DNA of 64,000 nt from Paraglaciecola psychrophila 170 (GCF_000347635.1 NC_020514.1:3348001-3412000); one strand, 5' to 3'; counted from the stretch's first letter, positions 1 to 9,741 are shown. Numbers and translations: made by a program. Notes: generated by a model from the letters alone, not told the origin.

Positions 1-516
1 AAAGCTAGCCACATCAAAACCCACGTCTACCCCCATGACCTGCTCACCACGCTTAATATAACCGTAACCTGTATGAGCCGAGTCCGGCACAATTCCGAAG
101 GTCACTAATTTACCTTGATTAGCTAACGTTTCAGCCTGAGTGATAGCTTTATGGAACTCTGGGGCATCATTGATTAGATGATCTGCAGCTAAAATAAGGA
201 GAATCGGGTCTTCGCCATGTAACGATGCATGCAAAGCAGCTAAAGCAATTGCAGGTGCAGTATTACGCCCCATAGGCTCAAGTAATATACCCCCATGGGT
301 AATATCTTGTTGACGAAGTTGCTCTGCAACCAAAAAGCGATGGGCATCATTGCAAATGACTATGGGTTGACCTGCATCAGAGCCTTCTAACCTTGCAATG
401 GTATCTTGCAACATGGTCAAGTCACTGGTCAAACGTAAAAACTGCTTTGGTAACGCAGCTCTCGATTTAGGCCATAAACGACTACCGCTTCCACCAGCTA
501 AAACAACAGGTTTCAT
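1..516 (-). CDS. manC: Mannose-1-phosphate guanylyltransferase, N-terminal part (cut by window edge)
   Basis: The protein starts at an ATG at 516 preceded by AAGGAA and runs off the left edge, leaving about 172 residues. Near the N-terminus it has the nucleotide-binding signature [14 protein letters not shown] followed by PKQFL, and then [13 protein letters not shown] and AADHLI. This order is typical of the GDP-mannose-forming enzymes (ManC/CpsB) that convert mannose-1-phosphate and GTP to GDP-mannose. The FVEKP signature and any C-terminal isomerase domain lie outside the window. The product would feed cell-surface polysaccharide synthesis, which fits the glycosyltransferases elsewhere in the window, although those are far away. 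Family assignment is firm; whether the enzyme is mono- or bifunctional cannot be seen. Confidence 0.9.
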   Translation of the reverse strand, partial: MKPVVLAGGSGSRLWPKSRAALPKQFLRLTSDLTMLQDTIARLEGSDAGQPIVICNDAHRFLVAEQLRQQDITHGGILLEPMGRNTAPAIALAALHASLHGEDPILLILAADHLINDAPEFHKAITQAETLANQGKLVTFGIVPDSAHTGYGYIKRGEQVMGVDVGFDVASF

Positions 517-748
517 CACACATTCCTTTTTGATTATTCGTAATTTTTAAAGCAACAAAATTGCTGCTAACTCATATATTTTAATAGTATTAAAGCTTGG
601 CTGGTTATTCAATAAAGAAAACCAAAAAACCACTTTATTCAGATTTAATTATAATTAACTTTGTCGGAAAAAATTAACCGACTCCATTGGGTTATCCGTC
701 ATGCCACTGATATAATCTTGCTCGGATAGGTTTTATTGATATGAGTTT

Positions 749-1549
749 ATGGAACAGCAGCAACTAACAAAACAGCGTTTTGGTGGCACTGAGCGCCTTT
801 ATGGCGTGTCAGGAACAGATGTTTTACAGCAATCACATGTATGTGTGGTTGGCATTGGAGGCGTGGGTTCTTGGGTGGCGGAAGGGTTGGCAAGGACTGC
901 TCTTGGGCAGATCACTTTGATTGATTTAGATGATATATGTGTCACCAACACCAACCGACAAATCCATGCACTACAGAATACGGTGGGTGAACCAAAAGTA
1001 GAGGCCATGGCTCAGCGAATTATGCAGATTAATCCAGCATGTCGAGTCAGTCAAATTGAAGACTTTGTGACACCGGATAACGTTTCAGAATTACTGAATA
1101 ACGCATACGATTATGTAGTAGACGCTACCGATAGCATTAAAGCTAAGACGGCGATGGTAGCATATTGCAAACGCAATAAAATTCCGATTATTACCATTGG
1201 TGGAGCCGGTGGACAAATTGATCCAACGCAAGTGGCAGTAACGGATCTGAGTAAAACAATTCAAGACCCATTAGCAGCAAAGTTACGTTCAGAACTCCGC
1301 AGATTTTATAATTTCAGTACCAATCCCAAACGCCGTTTTGGAGTTGATTGTGTTTACTCTACTGAGCAACTTCGATACCCGCAGCCTGATGGTAGTGTTG
1401 GCTCTAAGAAATCCCTCACAGATGAAAGTGTCAAATTAGACTGTAATAATGGCTTGGGCGCGGCCGTAGCCGTCACCGCTACATTTGGATTTGTCGCCGC
1501 GGCAAGGGTAATAGAAAAGCTAATCAGTAAACATAATAAATCAGATTAG
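749..1549 (+). CDS. tcdA: tRNA threonylcarbamoyladenosine dehydratase
   Basis: This 266-residue E1-like/ThiF-fold protein matches TcdA (CsdL/YgdL), which uses ATP to cyclise t6A37 to ct6A in tRNAs that read ANN codons. The ATP-binding glycine motif GIGGVGSWVAEGLAR is at about residues 35-49. It is followed by the acidic strand LIDLDDICVTNTNRQ and by YVVDATDSIKAK, all standard for the family, and the length is normal. The start follows a divergent stretch after manC and is the first sensible ATG. The stop overlaps by four bases the stop of the convergent DedA-like gene, so the two 3' ends abut with no terminator between them. Nothing suggests damage. Confidence 0.93.
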   Translation: MEQQQLTKQRFGGTERLYGVSGTDVLQQSHVCVVGIGGVGSWVAEGLARTALGQITLIDLDDICVTNTNRQIHALQNTVGEPKVEAMAQRIMQINPACRVSQIEDFVTPDNVSELLNNAYDYVVDATDSIKAKTAMVAYCKRNKIPIITIGGAGGQIDPTQVAVTDLSKTIQDPLAAKLRSELRRFYNFSTNPKRRFGVDCVYSTEQLRYPQPDGSVGSKKSLTDESVKLDCNNGLGAAVAVTATFGFVAAARVIEKLISKHNKSD

Positions 1550-2187
1550 AGACGATCACTTGTCGTTTTAAACTTTTTAAAATCTAAGAATAAAGCGACG
1601 CTCAACCAGATACTCACCGCAATAACTAAAAACCAAGTATTTTCTGCCATTTGCATGACCTGTTCACTTAGTACTGATGTCCCCCAAATAAGCAGTAAAT
1701 AATAGGGTAAGTTAAGCAACCCTGCCCAAAGGACTACCTTTGCTGATTTGTGATTTGCACCTTGGCTGAACATAAAAAATGCCAAAGAATTAATATGTAT
1801 CATGGCCACCAACAAACTTTTTACTGATAAATTTGACTGATGTTGTTTGTCATCACCAAAATTTCTACCTAAAAGATAGTTAATACAAGAGCCCAATGTT
1901 GCTGCAACCACCATTGCTAAGGTTAAAAAGAGTATATCTTGAGGCTCAGGTTTAGATAATACAACCAACACCACAGCAAAGAACTGACCGGGAAAGTAAA
2001 ACCCAACATAGACAACAGATTCTAATAAAATAATAAACAAAATAAGTAAATAAAAGTAATCATCAAAATTTGTTTTTAGGCCTTGCAACAGGTCTAATCC
2101 TGAAGGGATAACCTCGTAAGTCACTAAAACTGATAACAAACACAGTGCAATGAGCGCTGATAATGGTAAAACAAAAGAATACTTCAA
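1546..2187 (-). CDS. DedA-like (VTT domain) inner-membrane protein, divergent
   Basis: This 213-residue membrane protein has about five hydrophobic segments. After the first helices it has ESVVYVGFYFPGQFF, resembling the E-x-x-x-P-(G)-E region of DedA proteins, and later YLLGRNFG, resembling the YWLGRRFG segment. The following membrane-facing arginine motif of active DedA proteins (R-F-x-P-x-x-R) is not recognisable; FMFSQGANHKSAK stands at that place. DedA proteins act as lipid scramblases or proton-driven transporters. The missing arginines make this a distant or specialised member. Its start is about 160 bases from the divergent hypothetical gene, giving a shared promoter region. Confidence 0.65.
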   Translation of the reverse strand: MKYSFVLPLSALIALCLLSVLVTYEVIPSGLDLLQGLKTNFDDYFYLLILFIILLESVVYVGFYFPGQFFAVVLVVLSKPEPQDILFLTLAMVVAATLGSCINYLLGRNFGDDKQHQSNLSVKSLLVAMIHINSLAFFMFSQGANHKSAKVVLWAGLLNLPYYLLLIWGTSVLSEQVMQMAENTWFLVIAVSIWLSVALFLDFKKFKTTSDRL

Positions 2188-2348
2188 AAATAAAAACGCC
2201 TATGGTTTTGTTAACTAGCTATTACGAAAACAGCAGTCAACAGATCAACGAAGCAAATCAAGGTTTACTGCAACGATATTATTGTCTAATCGACAAATCA
2301 CCTTATAAGCAACACAATAACCTTATTAATGACCCAAAGAGACAAAAT

Positions 2349-2762
2349 ATGCAAATGACATCGGCAGAACTAACAGATTTAATGATAGACAGCTCGCAAA
2401 ACGCGGTAACCACTACTGAACAAGAGTTCAATCTTACCTTAGATGGTTCTGAGCAAAGCATTGATGTGGTCGATGATGTCATTTTAAGCTGGTTAGGCAG
2501 ATATAAAGATCAAGCACTAGAAGATAACGCAGTATTTACCATTTGTAATATCTACGGTGCTTATGTCGGTGAGATTTTTCGCAATAAAGTGGGTGGAAAT
2601 TGGACTTACGATGAATCAGATCCGAATGCACCTTATGTAGTATTGAACTATGCAGGCAGTACTTATGCGTTTGCTGGTATTTGTTACCAACGTTTAGTAA
2701 ATGATAGTCAGATAAGTGTTAGAAGTTATTTCGACCAAGCACTGGCTAACAATATACAGTAA
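2349..2762 (+). CDS. Hypothetical protein, soluble, 137 aa
   Basis: I place the start at the ATG at 2349 (MQMTSAELTDL), because the longer in-frame extension would overlap the 5' end of the divergent membrane gene and its sequence is low in coding character. The protein has no signal peptide or membrane segment. Its central part reads LEDNAVFTICNIYGAYVGEIF, then GGNWTYDE, PYVVLNYAGSTYAFAG and YQRLVNDSQISVRSYFDQAL. This pattern of an alpha helix, a G-G-x-W turn and a Y-A-F strand recalls DUF3806-like immunity or regulatory domains, but I cannot confirm the family. It is followed at once by the convergent DUF2919 gene. Function unknown. Confidence 0.6.
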   Translation: MQMTSAELTDLMIDSSQNAVTTTEQEFNLTLDGSEQSIDVVDDVILSWLGRYKDQALEDNAVFTICNIYGAYVGEIFRNKVGGNWTYDESDPNAPYVVLNYAGSTYAFAGICYQRLVNDSQISVRSYFDQALANNIQ

Positions 2763-2785
2763 AAAAAAGCCCCAAAACTTGATGC

Positions 2786-3280
2786 TTATGGTTTTACTTC
2801 TGGCGATATCTGGCTCGATTTTTTCCAGTCCAACAACATCATTTGGGTGTGTTTATCTTTGATTAAAAAGTAAAAAACTAATGAATCAAGTAATAATGTA
2901 ATGGCAATTAGCCATGAGAATTGCCAATGTTCAATATTAGCCAGCATGACATGTAAGCCTAAATCAGCTAACACAGATAAAATTAGAAATGGTTTGATAC
3001 ATGAAAACATCCAACATTTATCGGCATGCCAAATTTTTTCTCTAAACCCTAATAACAGTAGCGCCAAAAAAGCCGGAAATGCGATAGCGAGGCAAATATA
3101 CAGATAGCGTTTTTCAGGATAAAACAGTGCTAACAACTGGTCACTGTTTTCTCGAACCGACACTGAACCAATCAATATCATCAGGCTTCTGGATAAAAAC
3201 CCGATACAAAGGTATAAAGCCACAGCCGGCTTCACTCGACCAGCATCATCATAATATTTAAGGGGTAACAACAGTTTCAT
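2786..3280 (-). CDS. DUF2919 (YfeZ-like) inner-membrane protein
   Basis: The protein opens MKLLLPLKYYDDAGRVKPAV and continues with LYLCIGFLSRSLMILIGSVS, SDQLLALFYPEK and a total of four predicted membrane helices in 164 residues. This start and the LFYPEK loop are characteristic of DUF2919, the family of E. coli YfeZ, whose function is unknown. Length is normal for the family. It is transcribed in the same direction as the TPR-GGDEF gene upstream, separated by about 45 bases, so co-transcription with that gene is possible. No regulatory signal was recognised. Confidence 0.75.
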   Translation of the reverse strand: MKLLLPLKYYDDAGRVKPAVALYLCIGFLSRSLMILIGSVSVRENSDQLLALFYPEKRYLYICLAIAFPAFLALLLLGFREKIWHADKCWMFSCIKPFLILSVLADLGLHVMLANIEHWQFSWLIAITLLLDSLVFYFLIKDKHTQMMLLDWKKSSQISPEVKP

Positions 3281-3325
3281 GGTTAAGAAGCTACAAAAAT
3301 ATAGATGTTGGGGGTGAAAAAAATA

Positions 3326-5123
3326 TCATGACTTGCGCAATACATTGCGAATTTCAGCTAATAGGTCATCGGCATCAGCAAGACTGTTGACCGAGCTATA
3401 CAAATGCATATTGGAGTGAACTTCCACCTTATCCCCGTTACCAACTTTAAAGCTAACATCGGTTAGGGCTTTTTGAATTCTTGAGAGCAACTCTTTGGCA
3501 ACCATATCTTCAATATTAACTAAACAAACAATAAATTGATCTGCACCAACACGGCCAACAATGTCTTTTTCTCTGGTTACCTGCTTAAAACATTCAGCGA
3601 CGTGTTGCAACGCCAATTCACCCGCCTTGTAACCATACTCTGCGTTGATAGTAGTAAAATTACTCACATCAAACAGCGCCAGTGCGTTTACTTTTTCATC
3701 TTTAGGTACTTTGACTTTTTTAATTTTAGCGACTACTGAATGTTCATTAGATAACCCTGTAAGAGGATCCGTGGCTAACTTAAGAAGATATCCCCTCCCC
3801 CAAGTTAAATAGCCCACACCGATTAAACCTAAGGTAGTCATTAACACTAGTAAAATGATCTGCAAACGCTGCTCTTCAGATTCAGCTAAGCTCGTTTCTA
3901 GGCCAATAACCTCATTTTGCAGGTTAGCCACGCCCAGAACACGTGCAGAATTCTGTTGTTTTTTAATCTTATCTAGCGAAATAGAAGAATAGTCATCAAA
4001 ACTAAGTTTCGCAGCTTCAACATCCCCAAAAAACAAGTAAGCTTTCACCAAGAAAGCATTGTAATACAGATGTTTAGACAGGCGAGCGGGCATAGATGAA
4101 GCCGTATCCTTTTGTTTTTGTAAAAAATCACTGACACAAATTCTATCTTCATCATGTAAACATAAGGCAGCAACATACCAGTCATATAACATCTGCATAG
4201 TGGGGTCGAAAATTTGCTCTAGGAAAACCCTCCAACTTCGCAAACTCTTGCGCAAAAACTCATAGTCGTCAGTGCGATAAGCTTGACGACTTTGGGCAAA
4301 GTGATACCAACTATTGGTTAAGGGTGTATTCACTTTTAAGTTGCGCCTACCCAACTCCTCAATCATCAAATTAGCGTTCTCGTAATCACCACTGCCAGTG
4401 TAAGCTGTGATTAAACTGATCAAAGGTGCAAGTTGGTTTTTTTCTTCATAGACATTTAAACCAATTTCATAAGCTTTTTTTATACTGCTCAGCAGCAAGC
4501 GCTCGCTGACCTATTTTGCCATACAACAAGCCAATGTTGTTATGGATATGCGCTAAGGATTCTAAATCACGCCCTTCAGAATAGGATTTAAGCAAGGCAA
4601 ACAAACGCCCAAGTTTAACCCCTATATCTTGGTTACCTTGCTCACAAACAGTGATGAGTCCGAGTTGCGAGCTCAAATAAACATCACTAAATCTGCCTTT
4701 AGCCAGTTGTTCAGATTGGCGATAATAATCACATCTTTCAGGTTTTTCCTGCACATCAAAAATAAAACCTAATTGATAATGCATACTGGCATAACTCTGA
4801 GAGTTTTCGTCTATTTCAGGCTCTAATAGGAGGTTTTCAAGCATAAATTGCGCTTTATCATTTTTGCCAACACAGATTAACCAATGCGCTTTGTGCACAT
4901 TTAACTTGATAAGTTGCTCTGGTAAAACATTGCGCTGCTTTAAATATTCGTCTACTTGCGGCATAAATTCATCATCAGGACAATTATAGGTAGCCACTTG
5001 AATACGTTGAATAAAGTCATCGACATTTTCAGCTAAAACAAATTGTGAATAGGCAACAAAAAAAAAGCCAAAAAATGTGGCTTTTAAAATAGGGGGTAAA
5101 TGGTTATTTTGCATATATTTCAT
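3326..5123 (-). pseudogene. TPR-repeat GGDEF-like signalling protein, split by a frameshift in an A7 run
   Basis: Two overlapping reading frames together make one protein. The first (5123 down to 4467) has a signal peptide ending near QFVLA and TPR-like helices ending AAEQYKKSL. The second (from about 4498 to 3326) continues the same TPR helix as KKAYEIGLNVYEEKNQ, then more helices, one membrane segment (ILLVLMTTLGLIGVGYL) and a GGDEF domain. The switch lies in seven T at 4475-4481 (A7 on the coding strand), so a one-base indel, polymerase slippage or a sequencing error would all explain it. The GGDEF domain starts DPLTGLSNEHSV, but the active site reads GADQF instead of GGDEF/GGEEF, so cyclase activity is unlikely. 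The RxxD inhibitory-site motif REKD stands five residues before it, which would allow c-di-GMP binding. Confidence 0.75.
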
Positions 5124-5223
5124 ATCCGTTAACCATAAATGTTACCGGTGTTTTTATCCAGCCAAATTAGTGTGAAACGGATAAAATAAGTGACTTAATT
5201 CAAAATAAGCTAAAGCATAAATA

Positions 5224-5427
5224 TTATCTGGGTAATAAATAGCTTGTTGAGTTGTCATTAGACACAAGGCCCGCATCCAAAGCTTGGTGTGCATCATCAT
5301 GCAAACTTATTCCAGTAAATTTACATGCCTTAACATGAACTAATGTATTACTTGAGTAAACAAACTGCCCAAACTCACAACACGATAAAGTAAAAAATAC
5401 GACCCAAAATAAGGTTTTGTTAGACAT
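5224..5427 (-). CDS. Small exported hypothetical protein, 67 aa
   Basis: A GGAG motif six bases upstream favours the ATG at 5427 (MSNKTLFWVVFF) over one four codons earlier. The N-terminus is a clear signal-peptide-like segment (FWVVFFTLSCCEFGQFVYS). It leaves a mature part of about 40 residues with one further cysteine (HVKACKF) and no recognised domain. The gene lies alone in the 520-base gap between the TPR-GGDEF gene and ggt, on the same strand as both. It could be a small periplasmic or secreted protein, and chance cannot be excluded, although the ribosome site and signal peptide together argue for a gene. Confidence 0.45.
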   Translation of the reverse strand: MSNKTLFWVVFFTLSCCEFGQFVYSSNTLVHVKACKFTGISLHDDAHQALDAGLVSNDNSTSYLLPR

Positions 5428-5644
5428 TCCCTGCTCCATTTAATAAATAACATATAAACAAATTTGTATATATTTTATTTATTGAGAGCAAGTCTAAAGC
5501 CAAAATTTAATAACCAACACTTTCAACTACTTAGACGCAGCATAAAATTTCGCAGTGAATAAAAAGCCAATCATTGATTAATTTAACTAAATTTTGCGTT
5601 ATTTCGAAATACTAATTACCCCGTCACAAGTGGATATTAGGAAC

Positions 5645-7357
5645 TTAAAACACTATAGATTTTCCACGCCCATTACCTTCTGAAGCAGCATCAATTTTGC
5701 CTTCATGATTTAAAATGACCTGCATATCTCCAAAACGTCGCTTACTCATGATGTAGCCCATTTGTTCTAATTCAGAAATAACAGCAGGATCAACTCCGTC
5801 ATGGTAACGAATAACATCTTTGGGTAATAGTTGATGATGAAACCTAGGTTTATTGACTACATCTTCAGCACTCATAGAAAACTCCAAGGCATTTAAAATA
5901 GACAGATAGACCGAACTTATAATGGTGGTTCCGCCAGGTGAACCGGTCACAAAGCTTACTTCACCGTCTTTTAACACCATGCTTGGAGTCATAGAAGATA
6001 ACATACGTTTTTTTGGTTGAATTTCGTTAGCTTGGCCGCCTACTGCACCAAATACATTGGCTACTCCAGGTTTAGAACTAAAGTCATCCATTTCATCGTT
6101 TAATAAAAATCCTGCGCCCTCGACTACCACGCCACTGCCATACCCAAGATTAATTGTGGTGGTATTCGATACAGCATTGCCCCATTTATCCATAATTGAA
6201 AAATGCGTAGTTTGTTCGCTTTCTTTCAGCCCAGGTTTTACCAATTCAGTCACTGAAATTGAATCTCTTAATATCGTTTGGCTGCGCATCGCGATATATT
6301 CATCACTAATTAAACTTACAACAGGTACTTCTACAAAGTCAGGATCACCTAGGTATTCAGCACGATCAGCAAATACACGTTTGCCAATTTCTGCAAGTAA
6401 ATGTAAATATGCCGCAGAGTTGTGGGTGAGTTTCTGTTGATCGCGGGTTATTAAGTCATACATTTTTAGCCATTGTATAATAGCGATACCACCAGAGCTG
6501 GGCGGTGGCGATGTAAGTAATTGATATTCTCGCCAATTAGAACTAATAGGCGTACGAGACTTAGCCTCATAAGACAATAAATCTTGTTCTGTTACCAAGC
6601 CCTTTTCTTTGCGCATAAAATCACTGATGATTTTTGCCGTTTGTCCTTTATAAAATCCGTCTCTTCCCTGATCACGAATACGTTTTAAGGTATCTGCCAA
6701 TTCTAATTGTTTAAACAGCTGATCCGCTTTTGCGCCTGCAAAATAGTCTTTGAAGTTAACGTCAAAACCACGTTTTTCCAGTCTAGCGATATACCTTTCA
6801 ATAGATTGTGCAAGCTTGGGGTGAACCTTAAATCCCTGCTCTGCCAGGTTAAAGGCAGGTTCTACTAATTCTTTCCAAGGTAAACTGCCATATTTTTCGT
6901 GGGCTAACCACATTCCTGCTACAGTGCCCGGTACCCCGGATGCTAAAATACCAATGACCGACTGATAAGGGATGACGTCACCGTTCTCATCCAAATACAT
7001 ATCCCTGTGAGAGGACAAAGGTGCTTGTTCGCGATAATCGATAAAATCACTTTTTTTATCTTTGTAAACCAGCATAAAGCCACCTCCGCCAATATTGCCA
7101 GCTTCTGGTAGGGTAACGGCTAAAACAAATTGCGCAGCAATGGCAGCATCGACCGCGTTACCGCCTTTTTGTAAAATATCTTTGGCTACATCTGCACTAT
7201 AACTATCAGGCATAGCTACTGCAGCTTGCCTCACTGTGGGTGTAGATAAGAGTTGTGCCTCGTCAACCTGCTCAGTACATGCAAATAGGCACATACTGAT
7301 AAGCAAAAGAAAAACGTGGCCCATAAATTTATTTGGTGTTGTCCCGAGAGGCATCAT
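5645..7357 (-). CDS. ggt: Gamma-glutamyltranspeptidase, lipoprotein form
   Basis: This 570-residue member of peptidase family T3 cleaves the gamma-glutamyl bond of glutathione and related compounds. The proenzyme self-cleaves before the catalytic threonine. Here that site is ESEQ-TTHFSIMD, so cleavage between Q382 and T383 makes the small subunit. Further family motifs follow: LLNDEMDDFSSKPG, SSMTPSMV and TGSPGG (oxyanion and substrate glycines), and NKPRFHHQ. The N-terminus has a lipobox LFAC with Cys27, so the protein is probably membrane-anchored in the periplasm rather than freely secreted. AAGGAA precedes the tandem ATG start. It lies 14 bases after the NhaC-family gene, which implies one operon. 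Confidence 0.95.
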   Translation of the reverse strand: MMPLGTTPNKFMGHVFLLLISMCLFACTEQVDEAQLLSTPTVRQAAVAMPDSYSADVAKDILQKGGNAVDAAIAAQFVLAVTLPEAGNIGGGGFMLVYKDKKSDFIDYREQAPLSSHRDMYLDENGDVIPYQSVIGILASGVPGTVAGMWLAHEKYGSLPWKELVEPAFNLAEQGFKVHPKLAQSIERYIARLEKRGFDVNFKDYFAGAKADQLFKQLELADTLKRIRDQGRDGFYKGQTAKIISDFMRKEKGLVTEQDLLSYEAKSRTPISSNWREYQLLTSPPPSSGGIAIIQWLKMYDLITRDQQKLTHNSAAYLHLLAEIGKRVFADRAEYLGDPDFVEVPVVSLISDEYIAMRSQTILRDSISVTELVKPGLKESEQTTHFSIMDKWGNAVSNTTTINLGYGSGVVVEGAGFLLNDEMDDFSSKPGVANVFGAVGGQANEIQPKKRMLSSMTPSMVLKDGEVSFVTGSPGGTTIISSVYLSILNALEFSMSAEDVVNKPRFHHQLLPKDVIRYHDGVDPAVISELEQMGYIMSKRRFGDMQVILNHEGKIDAASEGNGRGKSIVF

Positions 7358-7371
7358 TTTTTCCTTAATGT

Positions 7372-8745
7372 TTAAATCATTATTAAACTGGCGATAAAAT
7401 ATCCAAGAAATGCCAAGACGCCGCCGAACAGCGCATAAGGCATTTGTGTGCGCACATGGGTCAATAAATCACAACCCGATGCGATAGAAGATACAGCGGT
7501 AGTGTCAGAGATAGGTGAACAATGATCACCAAATACACCTCCTCCTAAAATAGCGGCTATTACCAGTGATGGGGGTAATCCTAGTGTTTGGATCAATGGG
7601 ACCCCAATCGGAATGAGTATTGCAAAAGTCCCCCAAGAAGTGCCTGTGCTAAATGACATCATTCCCCCTGCTAAAAACAATACAGGTACAATCAAACTAA
7701 TAGGCAGATAATCCCCCACCATACCAGCCACAAAAATCCCCGTTCCGAGTTCCTTTAAACTCGCGCCTAGTGTCAAAGAAAACAAGACTATCGTCACTAA
7801 AGGTAATATTTCACCCATACCTTTAAAGCCCGTATCGACCAATTCTTTGTGAGAGAATTGTTTTGAACTGAGTAATAAAATATAGGCTACAAAACAGGCA
7901 AACACCGTTGCGTAAAGAACAGATTTGCTACCATCTCCGCTAGCTAAGTCGCCGTTTCCAGTCCACAACATAAAGCCAATCATGGCCAAAATCATACTGG
8001 CCAAAGGTAGTAACATAAAACGTGCTTTTGTAGGTTGAACAGGAACTTGCTCCCCCTCCAGCTTGGCTAACTCATGCTCAGCGTCTTTCATCGGCCCATG
8101 AACTTTGTCAGCCAATATCGTATACAACACTAAGACCAAGGCAATAATCGCATAAAAATTAAGAGGTATCGTCCCCCATAAAATTGATACAGCACTTTGT
8201 TCGAATTCATAGTTACTCAACAGGGCTAAGATAAATGCTCCCCATCCATTAAGCAGAATAAGAATGCAAATAGGCGCACTGGTACTATCGATAACATAAG
8301 CCAGCCTAGCGCGGCTCATTTTAAATTTGTCGAATAAACCTCGGGCTAAAATACCGGAGGCCAGTACGCTGAGATTGGATTCAATAAACACAACAGTACC
8401 GGTAAACATTGTGAGTAAACCCACCTGTTTTTTACTTTTAGCCACCCCTTTGTTGATCAATAGTTCAACTGTGGCAGTTACCCCACCTGAATAACGCATG
8501 TAAGCTAACATGGCCCCAATTAATAGGCTAAATAACAAAATACGACTATTGCTCGCCGAAACCACAATTTCAATCACCCGTTCGATTGAACCAATTGTGC
8601 CGGTAAATAATACTTCGGTTTTATTTTGATAAGCGAGTAACCACTCAGCAGACAATATTGCTGCAACCAAAGCTAAAATGACTTCTTTGCGCCAAAATAC
8701 AATAATGATGGCAATAATGGGGGGTAAAATGGAATACCAATGCAT
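7372..8745 (-). CDS. NhaC-family Na+/H+ antiporter or amino-acid carrier
   Basis: This 457-residue polytopic protein has about eleven or twelve hydrophobic segments. Near the C-terminus it has GVFGDHCSPISDTTAVSSIA, the signature of the NhaC superfamily (COG1757) of Na+/H+ antiporters and related exchangers. The soluble loop LADKVHGPMKDAEHELAKLE lies mid-protein. The gene is immediately upstream of ggt in the same direction and downstream of an Lrp-type regulator. That context suggests uptake or exchange of an amino acid, perhaps glutamate or a gamma-glutamyl product, rather than general pH control. Substrate is inferred from neighbours only. Confidence 0.8.
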   Translation of the reverse strand: MHWYSILPPIIAIIIVFWRKEVILALVAAILSAEWLLAYQNKTEVLFTGTIGSIERVIEIVVSASNSRILLFSLLIGAMLAYMRYSGGVTATVELLINKGVAKSKKQVGLLTMFTGTVVFIESNLSVLASGILARGLFDKFKMSRARLAYVIDSTSAPICILILLNGWGAFILALLSNYEFEQSAVSILWGTIPLNFYAIIALVLVLYTILADKVHGPMKDAEHELAKLEGEQVPVQPTKARFMLLPLASMILAMIGFMLWTGNGDLASGDGSKSVLYATVFACFVAYILLLSSKQFSHKELVDTGFKGMGEILPLVTIVLFSLTLGASLKELGTGIFVAGMVGDYLPISLIVPVLFLAGGMMSFSTGTSWGTFAILIPIGVPLIQTLGLPPSLVIAAILGGGVFGDHCSPISDTTAVSSIASGCDLLTHVRTQMPYALFGGVLAFLGYFIASLIMI

Positions 8746-8810
8746 ACACGAACCTTATTATGATGACACGTTTTTTATTTGGTTAGTTTTAAAAGCCTGT
8801 TTTTAAGCGC

Positions 8811-9260
8811 TTATAGAGGCAAAGCAGTAGTATATTTAATTTGTTCCATCGCGAAGCTCGATGTCACATCAGACAAATCTACACCGCCTACCAATCTCTT
8901 ATAAAATACATCAAAGGCTTGCATGTCTGCTACTACTACTTTGAGCATATAATCATATTCACCACTCATTCGATAAAATTCAACAATTTGCTCAATGTTT
9001 GCAGCGTGATCGGCAAACGTTTTTAGCCAAATAGAGTCATGCTTCGCCGCTTTAACTTGCACAAATACCGTCATACCTAATCCAATTTTTTCAGGGTTAA
9101 GTAAAACGACACGTTTATCAATGATGCCTTGTTTTTCAAGAGACTGAATACGTCTCCAACAAGGTGTAGTGCTTAAACCTATTTGTTCTGCAATGTCGGC
9201 CACTGATTGGGTGGCATCTTTTTGCAATAATCTAAGTATTTCACGATCTAATTTATCCAT
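8811..9260 (-). CDS. Lrp/AsnC-family transcriptional regulator
   Basis: I chose the ATG at 9260 because it gives MDKLDREILRLLQKDA, the usual opening of the family. The only in-frame extension starts with TTG. The 149-residue protein has the winged-helix DNA-binding domain (VADIAEQIGLSTTPCWRRIQSLEKQGII) followed by a RAM/AsnC ligand-binding domain (VEFYRMSGEYDYMLKVVV). The short TTPCWRR helix is typical of amino-acid-responsive members. It lies about 65 bases upstream of the NhaC-ggt pair on the same strand and could lead or regulate that operon in response to an amino acid. That role is inference from position. Confidence 0.9.
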   Translation of the reverse strand: MDKLDREILRLLQKDATQSVADIAEQIGLSTTPCWRRIQSLEKQGIIDKRVVLLNPEKIGLGMTVFVQVKAAKHDSIWLKTFADHAANIEQIVEFYRMSGEYDYMLKVVVADMQAFDVFYKRLVGGVDLSDVTSSFAMEQIKYTTALPL

Positions 9261-9451
9261 GACTTTTTTTATCAATTTATTGAAATTTAATAGAGTATTT
9301 TTTTTATTATATCAAAACATCAAGAATTTACATGCAATCTTATTTATAGACTAGCCACTCAAAATATTTAGCATATGGGTTAACAAGAGAATTAATACAT
9401 GGCGACACCCATTGATGCTTAACACAATTATATCTGCCTTAGCGACCAGAA

Positions 9452-9703
9452 TCATGCTGTAGTTCCTACTCCTAGCGTATTTAACAATACCAATTTGACT
9501 TTAGAAAAAACGCCTTCAGTACAGTCAATTAGCTTGGTTAAAAAGCACTCAGCTCTCTCTAAGTAACTAATTTTTTCTGCTTCGATATGATTGCATGAAA
9601 TCGTTGTGGTATCGCTTGGCATGTTATCTGGTAAGGCTGCATGGACAGCTATCAATTTAGGACAAAAATCCAAAACAAAACACGTAAATTTTAAAATGGT
9701 CAT
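9452..9703 (-). CDS. Unrecognised 83-aa reading frame
   Basis: An open frame starting MTILKFTCFVLDF with no recognised domain. It follows the broken DUF6817-like gene on the same strand, in a stretch where other genes have decayed, so it may be a remnant or chance. There is no clear ribosome-binding site. Listed only because it is the sole candidate in 9276-9741. Confidence 0.15.
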   Translation of the reverse strand: MTILKFTCFVLDFCPKLIAVHAALPDNMPSDTTTISCNHIEAEKISYLERAECFLTKLIDCTEGVFSKVKLVLLNTLGVGTTA

Positions 9704-9741
9704 GCAAAAACATATTCAATTTTTCGCTTAGCACTGTCGCT

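Noticed and set aside
4467..4498. Programmed -1 ribosomal frameshift at A7
   Set aside because: The downstream frame needs +1 (or -2), not the -1 typical of A-AAA-AAG sites, and no stimulatory structure was seen; indel or slippage is simpler.
5224..5427. Lipoprotein call for the small exported protein
   Set aside because: The TLSC segment does not fit the lipobox order well; an ordinary signal peptide is likelier.
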